A DNA stretch of 64,000 nucleotides from RBC074 sp964470555 (GTDB lineage Bacteria > Acidobacteriota > Blastocatellia > RBC074): the NCBI GenBank assembly GCA_964470555.1, contig CAYYDG010000030.1, positions 27,582 to 91,581 on the forward strand, read 5' to 3'. Under the pieces are notes generated by a model that worked only from the letters and a program-made list of their open reading frames with translations, searched no databases and had not been told where the DNA came from. Each line of letters starts with the position of its first letter. The first letter of the stretch is position 1. The position numbers and the translations under genes are program-made. Below are positions 43,278 to 52,184 of this stretch, one piece after another.

Positions 43278-46200
43278 ATGCAATCGAGAACAAAAGGCCG
43301 CAGTATTTTGCTTGGACTGCTGTTGGTTCTTGGAATCAGTTTTACGCCTAATGCACTGGCTCAATCTGGCCCGTCTGGAAGTCTGAGTGGTGTGGTGCAA
43401 GATTCCAATGGAGCAGCAGTTGCGGCGGTAAAAGTTTCCGCCACCAACACCGACAATGGATTCACCCGCACGGCAATAGCCGACGCAGAGGGACGTTGGG
43501 TAATCAACGTTCTACCCGTCGGAAATTACAAAGTTACGTTTGAAGCTACGGGATTCAAAAAATCCGTGGCCGCCGCCGTTGTCGAAGCTTCAGTGCCACG
43601 TGTGCTGGAAGTCAAACTTGAAATTGGCGACGTTTCTGCAGAGGTGCAAATTACCGATGCTGCGCCGCTGTTGACGCCTACGACGGCGACGACCTTTCGC
43701 CAATTGAGCGGTCAGGAATTGGTTCAGGTTCCGACTGCGACTCGCAGCTTCACGCACTTACTTTCCGCCGATGCCGGTGTCAGTTCCGATCTGCCGCCCG
43801 TGCTGACCAACGGAAATGGCAACATTTCACCTTCGGTCAACGGCACACGCACGACCAGCACCAGTTTGAGTTTCAATGGAATTGACGCAACGAACATCAC
43901 CACCAACGAAGGTTCGTTTTCCGACAACATTGCGCCCGCGCCGGAAACCTTGCAGGAAGTGAAACTGCAAACCAGTTTGTATGACGCTTCGACCGGGCGC
44001 AGCGGCGGTGGCAACTTTCAGCTCATCACCAAGAGCGGCGGCAACTCGTTCAACGGCACGCTCTACCATTACCTGCAAAACGAAAAGCTGAACGCCAACG
44101 ATTTCTTCTTCAACAAAGACGGCATTGATCGTCCGAAAGCGCGCCGCAACGAAGGCGGCGGCACGATTGGCGGACCGATTCGCAAAGACCGCACGTTCTT
44201 CTTCGGCGGTTATCAATTCACGCGCGCCAACACGGGCTTTGTGCCGACCGCAAGTTCGGTGACGACGCTGCCCGAAGCGTTGCGTTTGATTCCCGGCGAT
44301 GCGACGGCGGCGAATGTGGTCGCAGCGTTCCGTCAACTCAATCCTCAGTTTCAATTGACCGAAGCGCAGATTTCGCCGATTGCCTTGCGCATTATGAACA
44401 TCCGCAATCCGGTGACGGGCGGTTACCTGGTGGCGCGTCCTGCGGCCAATGCCGTGCCGCTCTTTTCCGGCACATCGCGCGTGGTGGACACCAATGTGGG
44501 AGATTTGACCCGCCTCAATCCTCTGCTGGGTGATTTTCGCGGTGGCAATCCGCTGGTGCGGCAACGGAACGTGTCACCGGCACAGTTCCAACAGGATCAA
44601 TTCACCGTTCGACTGGACGAACAGCTCACACAAAACAATCGCTTGAGCGGGACGGTGTTCTTTGCCGACTTTCCCGGCCTCGATCCCTTCCCGAATCCCT
44701 TGCAAAATGCTTCGCCCGTCACGATTCGTCGCGCGGCGCGCAACACGACCGTTGCCATTTCGGATATTCAAAATTTCGGCAGCAGCATCATCAACGAAGC
44801 TCGATTCGGATTATTCCGTCTCAACAACACTCGGCGATTGGATGATCCGTTCCTGAGCATCACGAACGAATCGGTCGGCATTCCGAACCCGGCAACGTTT
44901 TTCGACAATAGCCCCGGCACCCAGAGGCTTGGCCATTTTGTCTGGCGAAACGCTTTGTCGGGCTTGGATTTTGGCGGTCCGAACGATTCCTTCAACAAAC
45001 GCAAGCAGGAATCCTGGTCGGTTGCGGACACGGTGACTTGGTTGCGCGGCGCGCACAATTTCAAATTCGGCAGTGAATTCAAACGGCATGCGTTCGACAC
45101 CAACCTGCCCGAAGAACAAGCGACGGAGTTCGAGAAGTTCGAGAATTTCACGCAATTTCTGGCGGGCTTTGCGACCGAAGCAGACACGCAATTCGGCGTC
45201 ACTGATAAACGGTTTCGCTTTATGGACCTCAACGGCTTCATCGCCGACGATTGGCGCGTCAATAACAAACTGACTTTGAATCTGGGCGTGCGATGGGAAT
45301 GGTTCGGCTGGCCGACGGAATTGGACGGCAGAATCGGCAACGTTGATCTGAACCTGCTGAACAACCCGAACAATCCCGTCAACGTGTTTATAGTTCCGAG
45401 CAACGTCAAAAACACAGGTTTCCAGGCGGTGGACGGTTCGATTGCCGCTTCGACCAAAGTGGATAACAAACACACGCTGAACGGGCAGGATTTGAATAAC
45501 TTCGCGCCGCGTTTCGGCTTTGCGTTCACTCCGTTCGACAACAACAGACTCGTCGTGCGCGGTGGTTACGGCGTGTTCTTTGACCGCCCATCAGCGGCTT
45601 TCATCAACACGATATTCAGCAACTATCCGTTCCTGCGCGAATCGGAAGTGACGGCTCCGACCCGCGCCATTCCGCTCAACACGGCGTGGTCGGCGCAAAA
45701 CGTCAATCAGCCGTTCGCGCAATACCTGCCGAACCGCATCGTTTATCAATCGGGTGGCACATTCGTGATTCGCGACGGCACCGGCATCACGCGCGATGCG
45801 CAAGGGAACGTGAACCCTGTTGATTTGGCGACTGGACAACCGGCGCTGGGCAACGTCGCCGAAACCTTTGAATTCCGCGCGGTGGATCGCAACCTGCGCA
45901 CGCCCTACGTTCAACAATGGAACCTCGGCTTCCAATTCGAGGTGACAAAAAACATGATGTTCGAAGCGCGCTACGTCGGAACGAAAGGCACGAAACTGCT
46001 GCAAGCCATCGCGCTCAATCAGGGCTACGACCTGAACGATTCCAACGCGCCGGATTTCATCTTCGGTCGTTTCAATGATGCCTATGACGCGGCGTATCAA
46101 CGCGAATTTCAGCGAACAGGCAATGCGAACGTCCTCAACGGACCGTTGCGCACGGCTTCGACGCAACGTGAGCGCGGACGCGGCATCGCCTTCGGCTTCG

Positions 46201-47183
46201 CCAATCCGTATCTGGTCAGCGGAGCCAATCCCTGCTCGACCGGCGCTTTGGTGTTGCCGAACAACACGCCGACCGATTTCAACATGAGCCAGGCGTTGCG
46301 TTGCAACGGAACGTCGCCGACTGGCGGTGCGATCATTGGTTTTGAAGCTCGTGTGCCGGTGTTGGGCTTCAACGTGCCTGAAGCGTTGTTGTTGCAATCG
46401 GCAGGCAATTCCAGCTATCACGGTTTGCAGATGAACCTGTCGCAGCGTATGGCGCGCGGGCTGCAATACAACCTCGCTTACACCTGGAGCAAGTCGCTGG
46501 ATTATCTTTCGTCCGATCCAGGCAGCACGGCGGGCAGCGGGCGTCCCGATATTCCGAACACTGGCTTCATCACTCAGGGCGATTCACGCAACGTGCGCGC
46601 GAATCGTGCGCCGTCAGATTTCGACCGCACGCATCGCTTCAGCGCGAATTTCGTTTACGAGCTTCCGTTTGGTCAATCGCGTGCATTAAGTGGTTGGGCG
46701 CTGTCCGGCTTTTTCCAAACGCAAACCGGCTCGCCGTTCAGCATTTTTGCTGGCGAACCGGAGATCGGCAACGTCACGCAATACCGCAACCTGTTTCGTG
46801 GTTCCGGCGGGTTAGTGCGTCCGGGCTTCGGACGCCCAAATCTGAACGGAACACTTGACCAATTAAGACAGGGCGGATCAGACAAGACGGAGCAGTATTT
46901 CAATGCCTCGCTGCTGACCTCGGCGTTGGGCGGGTTCGGCAATCTGGGGCGAAACGTTCTGCGCGCACCCAGCCAAAGCCGCTTTGATATTGGCTTGGCC
47001 AAGGCTACCAGACTGACGGAACGCGCAAACCTGGAGTTCCGTTGGGATGTGTTCAACATTTTCAACAAGGCGAATTTTGCGGCTCCGAACACGGAACTGT
47101 CAGACGACGCGGATTTCAATCGCATTACTAATACGATTGGCGGCCCCCGCGTGATGCAGTTCGGTTTGAAGCTGAAGTTCTAA
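43278..47183 (+). CDS. TonB-dependent receptor with carboxypeptidase-regulatory N-domain (Oar-like)
   Basis: This 1301-residue outer-membrane protein has a signal peptide (ending FTPNALAQ) and the N-terminal CarboxypepD_reg beta domain (GSLSGVVQDSNGAAVAAVKV, VLPVGNYKVTFEATGFKK). A plug domain (LSFNGIDATNITTNEG, LQTSLYDASTGRSGGGNFQ, GTIGGPIRKDRTFFFGGYQF) is followed by a long 22-strand-type barrel and a final aromatic residue (MQFGLKLKF). AGGAG precedes the ATG. These receptors import large or complex nutrients with TonB energy. No SusD-like lipoprotein is adjacent. The six-unit repeat box upstream and a strong hairpin downstream make it a single-gene unit. Confidence 0.92.
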   Translation: MQSRTKGRSILLGLLLVLGISFTPNALAQSGPSGSLSGVVQDSNGAAVAAVKVSATNTDNGFTRTAIADAEGRWVINVLPVGNYKVTFEATGFKKSVAAAVVEASVPRVLEVKLEIGDVSAEVQITDAAPLLTPTTATTFRQLSGQELVQVPTATRSFTHLLSADAGVSSDLPPVLTNGNGNISPSVNGTRTTSTSLSFNGIDATNITTNEGSFSDNIAPAPETLQEVKLQTSLYDASTGRSGGGNFQLITKSGGNSFNGTLYHYLQNEKLNANDFFFNKDGIDRPKARRNEGGGTIGGPIRKDRTFFFGGYQFTRANTGFVPTASSVTTLPEALRLIPGDATAANVVAAFRQLNPQFQLTEAQISPIALRIMNIRNPVTGGYLVARPAANAVPLFSGTSRVVDTNVGDLTRLNPLLGDFRGGNPLVRQRNVSPAQFQQDQFTVRLDEQLTQNNRLSGTVFFADFPGLDPFPNPLQNASPVTIRRAARNTTVAISDIQNFGSSIINEARFGLFRLNNTRRLDDPFLSITNESVGIPNPATFFDNSPGTQRLGHFVWRNALSGLDFGGPNDSFNKRKQESWSVADTVTWLRGAHNFKFGSEFKRHAFDTNLPEEQATEFEKFENFTQFLAGFATEADTQFGVTDKRFRFMDLNGFIADDWRVNNKLTLNLGVRWEWFGWPTELDGRIGNVDLNLLNNPNNPVNVFIVPSNVKNTGFQAVDGSIAASTKVDNKHTLNGQDLNNFAPRFGFAFTPFDNNRLVVRGGYGVFFDRPSAAFINTIFSNYPFLRESEVTAPTRAIPLNTAWSAQNVNQPFAQYLPNRIVYQSGGTFVIRDGTGITRDAQGNVNPVDLATGQPALGNVAETFEFRAVDRNLRTPYVQQWNLGFQFEVTKNMMFEARYVGTKGTKLLQAIALNQGYDLNDSNAPDFIFGRFNDAYDAAYQREFQRTGNANVLNGPLRTASTQRERGRGIAFGFANPYLVSGANPCSTGALVLPNNTPTDFNMSQALRCNGTSPTGGAIIGFEARVPVLGFNVPEALLLQSAGNSSYHGLQMNLSQRMARGLQYNLAYTWSKSLDYLSSDPGSTAGSGRPDIPNTGFITQGDSRNVRANRAPSDFDRTHRFSANFVYELPFGQSRALSGWALSGFFQTQTGSPFSIFAGEPEIGNVTQYRNLFRGSGGLVRPGFGRPNLNGTLDQLRQGGSDKTEQYFNASLLTSALGGFGNLGRNVLRAPSQSRFDIGLAKATRLTERANLEFRWDVFNIFNKANFAAPNTELSDDADFNRITNTIGGPRVMQFGLKLKF

Positions 47184-47210
47184 AATCGCAACACCACCTT
47201 TAATTTCAAT

Positions 47211-47255
47211 GGCTGCGGCTCATCTTCGGATGGGGCGCAGCCAATTTTGTTTTTG
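47211..47255 (+). terminator. Terminator of the first TonB-receptor gene
   Basis: GGCTGCG (47211-47217) pairs with CGCAGCC (47236-47242), with inner CATC/GATG pairs around a TTCG loop, then AATTTTGTTTTT. Confidence 0.88.
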
Positions 47256-47279
47256 CCCGCCTGGCCATCCATCTTCACG

Positions 47280-47301
47280 TTAAGCTGAAGTTAAATTGAT
47301 G
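47280..47301 (+). promoter_or_regulatory. Two 11-bp TTAA repeats upstream of the TPR gene promoter
   Basis: TTAAGCTGAAG and TTAAATTGATG are adjacent 11-base units ending 11 bases before a -35-like box. This is the layout expected of a PhoB-type activator site. Confidence 0.55.
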
Positions 47302-47312
47302 CAAAATTCCAC

Positions 47313-47340
47313 TTGCCATCGCTCGTTCAAATGCTATTAT
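47313..47340 (+). promoter_or_regulatory. Putative sigma-70 promoter of the TPR gene
   Basis: TTGCCA (47313-47318), a 16-base spacer and TATTAT (47335-47340) form a reasonable promoter about 100 bases before the start codon. Confidence 0.5.
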
Positions 47341-47361
47341 CCCCGCCACTTACGAGCGAGC

Positions 47362-47393
47362 TTGACGTGAATTTAACTTCGATTTTACGCCGA
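47362..47393 (+). promoter_or_regulatory. Three 11-bp repeats downstream of the TPR promoter
   Basis: TTGAC (47362), TTAAC (47373) and TTTAC (47384) recur every 11 bases. They match the unit seen before the first TonB-receptor gene and would lie in the transcribed leader if the promoter at 47313-47340 is right. Confidence 0.6.
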
Positions 47394-47443
47394 ATCGCCC
47401 GCCTTTTATTCAAATCACAAGCCGAATTGGAGGTTGAGAGCCT

Positions 47444-48208
47444 ATGGCAAAGAAGAATCGTTTTCTTGTTTTATTGTCGTCGTTGTTATTGATGGCTTTG
47501 GTTGCAAATGTGGCGGCTCAGAATTCGCGCGAAGCCTCGGCGGCTTCTTACCGTTTGCGTGGCGATCAGTGGCAGGCGAAAGGCGAACTGGATCGCGCAA
47601 TCGAAGATTACAGTTTTGCGCTGTCGTTCAATCCGAATGACTTTGATGCTTACAACAATCGCGGCATCGCGCGGTATTCCAATGGCGAGTTTGAACTGGC
47701 GATTGGCGATTTCAGCCGGGCAGTGGCGTTGAAGCCTCAAATGGCCAGCGCGTTTTACAATCGCGGTCTGGCGCGAAAATCTGCCGACGATTTTGATGGC
47801 GCGATTGCCGATTTCGACCAGGCGTTACAAATCAACCCTGATTTGGTTCAGGCCTACAACAATCGCGGCAATGCACGCCGCAGCCTTGGGGACATTGCAG
47901 GCGCCATTGCCGATTTCGATCAAGCCATCAAACTCAATCCGCGCCTGGCTGAAGCTTATAACAATCGCGGCAATGCTCGGCTGGCTGAAGGCGGGTTTGA
48001 AACAGCCATCAGCGATTACAATCGCGCCATCAAGCTCAATCCGAATTATGCAATTGCGTATCTAAATCGAGGACTTGCCCGGCTGAGTTCCGGCGACCAG
48101 GCTAATGCGTTGAACGATTTGGAACAGTCGCTGAAGCTCAACCCCGCTTTGCGGAAAACAGTTGAACAGCGAATCGAAGAATCGGGTCTGAAATTAACGA
48201 ATCGCTGA
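47444..48208 (+). CDS. Secreted TPR-repeat protein
   Basis: This 254-residue protein has GGAGG before the ATG and a signal peptide (MAKKNRFLVLLSSLLLMAL). The rest is six tetratricopeptide repeats of the AYNNRGNAR...AIADFDQAIKLNP type, one after another, forming a peptide-binding superhelix in the periplasm. It lies between two TonB-dependent receptor genes and its promoter region carries the same 11-bp repeats, so it may assist these receptors, as an inference from context only. A GC-rich hairpin follows. Confidence 0.85.
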   Translation: MAKKNRFLVLLSSLLLMALVANVAAQNSREASAASYRLRGDQWQAKGELDRAIEDYSFALSFNPNDFDAYNNRGIARYSNGEFELAIGDFSRAVALKPQMASAFYNRGLARKSADDFDGAIADFDQALQINPDLVQAYNNRGNARRSLGDIAGAIADFDQAIKLNPRLAEAYNNRGNARLAEGGFETAISDYNRAIKLNPNYAIAYLNRGLARLSSGDQANALNDLEQSLKLNPALRKTVEQRIEESGLKLTNR

Positions 48209-48238
48209 TTTCAAATCGAAAACAGGCTGTTACGATTT

Positions 48239-48270
48239 GGGCGGTTGTTGCAACTTTGCGGCAACCGCCC
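48239..48270 (+). terminator. Hairpin after the TPR gene
   Basis: GGGCGGTTG (48239-48247) pairs with CAACCGCCC (48262-48270). The T tract that follows is broken (ATTACTTTGTTG), so termination may be partial. Confidence 0.6.
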
Positions 48271-48388
48271 ATTACTTTGTTGAATTGAGCTTTTAAGAAA
48301 ATGACAAACAAAAGACGAGTTTTGATTCCTTAACTCAGAATCCATCAATATGCAGCTTGCCGGCCAAGCCATTCTCCTCAGCAGTGAA

Positions 48389-48432
48389 TTAATGCTGATC
48401 CAAGATCGCTTTAACCTCGAATTAACTCAAGC
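48389..48432 (+). promoter_or_regulatory. In-phase TTAA repeats upstream of the second TonB-receptor gene
   Basis: TTAATGCTGAT at 48389, TTAACCTCGAA at 48411 and TTAACTCAAGC at 48422 share one 11-bp phase, with the unit at 48400 degenerate. They belong with the boxes at 43054 and 47280-47393. Confidence 0.55.
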
Positions 48433-48483
48433 CAAGTAAATTCAGTTTTACGAATTCAACCACATCGTAACCCACTCAAAATT

Positions 48484-48505
48484 CACTTTTGTATCACTTT
48501 TGTAT
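48484..48505 (+). repeat. 11-bp tandem duplication just before a ribosome site
   Basis: CACTTTTGTAT occurs twice in direct succession (48484-48494 and 48495-48505), ending 1 base before the GGAGAG ribosome site of the second receptor gene. Confidence 0.8.
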
Positions 48506-48518
48506 AGGAGAGACACCC

Positions 48519-51509
48519 ATGCGCGTTGCACGCTCACTTTTCAATACCAAGCCGGTCAGTGCCGGTTTACATCAAATCTTTCGCCAAATAGCTTTTGTTT
48601 TAGTTTTCTTTGCGATCATGGCGAGCACCGGTCTGGCGCAATCGGAATCTGGAAGCGCGGCCATCGAAGGCAAAATTGCCGATCCGAACTCGCAAGCCAT
48701 TGCTGGAGCGACTGTCACCATTCGCAATCAGGAAACCGGTTATACGCGCCGGTTGACGACCGATGGACGCGGTCAATTCATCGCCAGCGTCATGCCTGTC
48801 GGCATATACGTCGTTGAAGCTTCGGCGGGCGGATTCGCCACCGTCAAACGCGAAAACGTGACGTTGACCGTCGGCAACACCGAAACGGTCAACCTTTCGC
48901 TGAAAGTGGCTTCGGTCAATGAGGAAATCGTCGTGACTTCCGAATCGGCCAGCCTGGATACGGAAGAATCCGCCGCCGGTTCAACCATAGGCCAGCGCGC
49001 CATCACCGAATTGCCGATTCGCGGGCGCAACTTCACTGATCTGATTCAATTGACGCCGGGTATCGTTCAGGAATCCGACCGCAAAGGCCTGGTCATCGCC
49101 GGGCAGCGTTCGATCAATTCCAACATTTCGCTGGACGGCGCGGATTTCAATGACGCGCTGCAAGGCAATCAGCGTGGAGGCAACGACGCCGTGTTCTTCT
49201 TTCCGCAAACGGCCATCCGCGAATTTCAGGTGGTGCGTTCCGGCGCTTCCGCCGAAGTCGGCAGAACCGGTTCGGGCTTCGTCAACGCCGTCACCAAATC
49301 CGGCACCAATGAATTTCACGGCGAAGCGTTTTACCTGAATCGAAATCCTGAACTGACTTCGGACGACGCTTTCGGCAACAAAGGCAACAACCAGCAAAAC
49401 CAATTTGGCGGATCAATCGGCGGCGCGCTCAGAAAAGATCGCGCGTTCTTTTTCATCGGAGCCGAACAGAACTTCCTGCGCATCCCCTATTTTGTGCGGT
49501 TTGGAACGCCCGCGGCTGGATTGACGGTTCCGGCGGCAATCTCAAATCTGCAGGGCGAACACAACAGCACCAACAATCCGACGGCGATTTTTGCGCGGAC
49601 GGATTTCATCCTTTCGCCAACAAACACACTCAATGTGCAATACACCTTCGCGCGGTTTCTCGGAGAAAACTTTGGCGCGCTGGCCGATGGCACTACGCTG
49701 ACCGACAACTTCGCCGCCACTAATTACGAAGCCGGCTCATCCAGCAACGGCGTCAAGCTGGGATTGGTGACGGTGTTCGACGCGCGCACCGTCAACGAAT
49801 TTCGCGCTCAGGTCGCCAGCGATTTTCGCCGCGAAGACCCGAACACGACCGGCCCGGAAATCCGCGTGGACAACTTCGGTCGTTTCGGCAATTCCGGCAG
49901 CCGCCCGCGCCGCTTTGAAACGGTGCGCTATCAATTGTCCGACAACCTGTCGCTCAACGCGGGCGCGCATCGGTTGCGCTTCGGCGTGGATTGGAACCTC
50001 AACGATTTCAACGCGCAACGCCAATCGGATTTTCTGGGGCAGTGGCGATTTAACAGTTTGGCCGATTTCCTGAACGGCATTCCGCGCCGGTTCACGCAAA
50101 CCATCATCCTGGTTCCCGAAGCAGCGGTGACCGGCGGCCAACAAAAGGAACTGGCGTTTTTCGCGCAGGATCGCATCAAGCTTTCGCAATCGTTGACGCT
50201 GACCGCCGGATTGCGCTGGGAAGGCCAGTGGAATCCGCAACCGCCACGTCCGAATGCGGCGTTGAAGGAAACGACCTTTATTCCGAACGACCTGGAAATG
50301 TGGCAACCTCGTCTGGGGTTGGTCTGGGATGCTGGAAATAACGGACGCACAGTCGTGCGGCTTTCGGCGGGAATTTATTCTTCGCGCACGCCGGCCATCT
50401 TGTTTCATCGCGTTTTCACCAACAACGACCTGATTTCAAAAGATTACAGTTTCGACGAACGCAGCGGCGCTTGCCGCACGGCGACCGGTGCTGCTGTTCC
50501 GACCAATTGCGTGTTTCGCGGAGCGGGCGCGATCCTGACCTTTCCGAACATTCTGACCGGAATTCCCACTTTGCCGACGGGCATTGGCAATCGCGTGCAA
50601 ACTCGAGTTTTCGGCTTTCAGCCGGATTTTCAAAATCCGCGCACGTTCCAGACTTCGGCCACGGTCGAACAAAGCCTGGGCAGGGATTTGAGCCTTTCGC
50701 TCGGATACGTACACAGTTCAGGTTGGGATTTGCAACGCCGCGTGGATCGCAATCTGGCTGCGCCTGTGATTGACGCCGCGACCGGGTATCCGCGCTTCAC
50801 TTCGCCCCGTCCGAATCCGACCATAGGTATTTTTTCGATCAACGAATCGTCAGCGCATTCAAGTTACGATGCGCTGGTGGTCAATCTGCAAAAGCGATTG
50901 GCTCGCCGCTATCAGGTCGGCATCAATTACACTCTGTCCGACAACCGCGACGACGATTCCAACGAACGCAACTTTTCGCGCGAAACAGTGCTCAATCCCT
51001 TCGACCTGAAAGCCGAAGCAGGGCCGTCGAAACAGGACGTGCGGCACAATTTCAATTTTAACGGGCTGATTGACCTGGGTGCGGGCTTCACGCTGAGCGG
51101 CATTCTGATTTCGCGCTCCGGCTTTCCGTTCACCGCTGTCGTCGGCGACGACATTCAGGGCGACAACAATACAGACAATGACCGCGCGGTCATCAACGGG
51201 CGAGTGGCCGGACGCAACAGTCTTCGCCAGCCGAACTTTTTCAACTTGGATTTGCGCTTGCTGAAATCCTTCCGATTGGGCGACACCGCGCGGGTCGCAG
51301 TGACGGCGGAATTCTTCAACGTGACGCGCGCAAAGAACACAAACTTCGGCGTGGATGGAATCAGCGTTTACGGCAACGCTGGCAACAGTTTGCCCGCCGT
51401 AACCGTGCCGACTGTGTTTCCGCTGCCAGGCCAACCGTTCACTGCACCTTCGACTGCGCGCTTCGGCGGGCCGCGTCAGTTACAGTTGGGCGCGCGTCTG
51501 ATTTTCTAA
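48519..51509 (+). CDS. TonB-dependent receptor with carboxypeptidase-regulatory N-domain
   Basis: The 996 residues are counted from the ATG at 48519, which has GGAGAG 6 bases upstream; the frame also opens at a TTG 30 bases earlier. After a long signal region (VLVFFAIMASTGLAQ) comes the CarboxypepD_reg domain (GSAAIEGKIADPNSQAIAGA), then the plug (ITELPIRGRNFTDLIQLTPG, SLDGADFNDA, RTGSGFVNAVTKSGTNEFHG) and a long barrel ending in PRQLQLGARLIF. It is of the same Oar-like class as the receptor at 43278 but clearly diverged from it. It has its own repeat box and terminator. The substrate is unknown. Confidence 0.92.
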   Translation: MRVARSLFNTKPVSAGLHQIFRQIAFVLVFFAIMASTGLAQSESGSAAIEGKIADPNSQAIAGATVTIRNQETGYTRRLTTDGRGQFIASVMPVGIYVVEASAGGFATVKRENVTLTVGNTETVNLSLKVASVNEEIVVTSESASLDTEESAAGSTIGQRAITELPIRGRNFTDLIQLTPGIVQESDRKGLVIAGQRSINSNISLDGADFNDALQGNQRGGNDAVFFFPQTAIREFQVVRSGASAEVGRTGSGFVNAVTKSGTNEFHGEAFYLNRNPELTSDDAFGNKGNNQQNQFGGSIGGALRKDRAFFFIGAEQNFLRIPYFVRFGTPAAGLTVPAAISNLQGEHNSTNNPTAIFARTDFILSPTNTLNVQYTFARFLGENFGALADGTTLTDNFAATNYEAGSSSNGVKLGLVTVFDARTVNEFRAQVASDFRREDPNTTGPEIRVDNFGRFGNSGSRPRRFETVRYQLSDNLSLNAGAHRLRFGVDWNLNDFNAQRQSDFLGQWRFNSLADFLNGIPRRFTQTIILVPEAAVTGGQQKELAFFAQDRIKLSQSLTLTAGLRWEGQWNPQPPRPNAALKETTFIPNDLEMWQPRLGLVWDAGNNGRTVVRLSAGIYSSRTPAILFHRVFTNNDLISKDYSFDERSGACRTATGAAVPTNCVFRGAGAILTFPNILTGIPTLPTGIGNRVQTRVFGFQPDFQNPRTFQTSATVEQSLGRDLSLSLGYVHSSGWDLQRRVDRNLAAPVIDAATGYPRFTSPRPNPTIGIFSINESSAHSSYDALVVNLQKRLARRYQVGINYTLSDNRDDDSNERNFSRETVLNPFDLKAEAGPSKQDVRHNFNFNGLIDLGAGFTLSGILISRSGFPFTAVVGDDIQGDNNTDNDRAVINGRVAGRNSLRQPNFFNLDLRLLKSFRLGDTARVAVTAEFFNVTRAKNTNFGVDGISVYGNAGNSLPAVTVPTVFPLPGQPFTAPSTARFGGPRQLQLGARLIF

Positions 51510-51534
51510 GTTCTGAGTGGTTTTCCAAATTCGG

Positions 51535-51570
51535 GCTGGCTGGTAAATTTAACAACCGGCCAGCTTTTTT
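51535..51570 (+). terminator. Terminator of the second TonB-receptor gene
   Basis: GCTGGCTGGT (51535-51544) pairs with ACCGGCCAGC (51555-51564) with one G-T pair, followed by six T. Confidence 0.9.
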
Positions 51571-51596
51571 CATTTCAAGCGAGGAAGAAACATCCG

Positions 51597-52022
51597 ATGG
51601 AAACGACGAAAAAACGAGTGCTGATTCTTTGCACGGGCAATTCCGCCCGCAGCCAGATGGCCGAAGGAATTTTGCGGTACGATGGCGGCTCGGAGTTCGA
51701 AGTGTTCAGCGCTGGCACGCGCGCCAGCTTCGTTCGCCCCGAAGCCATTCAGGCAATGGCGGAAATCGGAATTGACATTTCCGGTCATCGGTCGAAAAAC
51801 GTTGACGAATTCCTCGGACAAGACTTCCATTACGTCATCACGGTTTGCGATCACGCCAACGAAATTTGCCCCGTCTTTCCGGGAAAGACCACGCGGATTC
51901 ATCAGAGCTTTGAAGACCCGCCAGCGCCCGGCGTAGGTGATGACGAAACACGTCTCAACGTCTTTCGCCGTGTCCGCGACGAGATTCGCATTTGGATTCG
52001 GGAATTCATGCAATCACATTGA
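51597..52022 (+). CDS. arsC: Thioredoxin-coupled arsenate reductase, LMW-phosphatase type
   Basis: The 141 residues match the low-molecular-weight protein tyrosine phosphatase fold used by pI258-type ArsC. The P-loop is C12-TGNSA-R18, and a Cys pair seven residues apart (CDHANEIC) agrees with C82 and C89 of the staphylococcal enzyme, so the triple-cysteine relay is complete. It reduces arsenate to arsenite in the cytoplasm. No arsR, acr3 or arsB is adjacent. It follows the receptor terminator, with a short leader, and is placed between envelope-protein genes. Confidence 0.88.
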   Translation: METTKKRVLILCTGNSARSQMAEGILRYDGGSEFEVFSAGTRASFVRPEAIQAMAEIGIDISGHRSKNVDEFLGQDFHYVITVCDHANEICPVFPGKTTRIHQSFEDPPAPGVGDDETRLNVFRRVRDEIRIWIREFMQSH

Positions 52023-52035
52023 TTCAATCTGGGGA

Positions 52036-52060
52036 ATTCTGCCCGTCGGTGGGGCAGAAT
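52036..52060 (+). terminator. Hairpin after arsC
   Basis: ATTCTGCCC (52036-52044) and GGGCAGAAT (52052-52060) are exact complements. There is no T tract, so this may be a weak or factor-assisted 3' end. Confidence 0.5.
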
Positions 52061-52070
52061 AGATCAATGC

Positions 52071-52105
52071 TGCCTACTAAAATGTCAGTTTTGCCTACCA
52101 AAATG
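52071..52105 (+). promoter_or_regulatory. 14-bp direct repeat upstream of the VWA gene
   Basis: TGCCTACTAAAATG (52071-52084) and TGCCTACCAAAATG (52092-52105) differ at one base and are spaced 21 bases apart, two helical turns. They lie about 80 bases before the VWA gene and could be an operator. Confidence 0.5.
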
Positions 52106-52184
52106 AAGGATTTTCTGGTTTTATTTGGGAACGCGCTTTGCAGGATGTCGAGTCGTAACCATCAACTAAGCACCAGAGATTACT

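Noticed and set aside
41795..51509. SusC/SusD-type polysaccharide utilisation locus
   Set aside because: The receptors are Oar-like with a carboxypeptidase-regulatory domain, and there is no SusD-like lipoprotein or glycoside hydrolase beside them.
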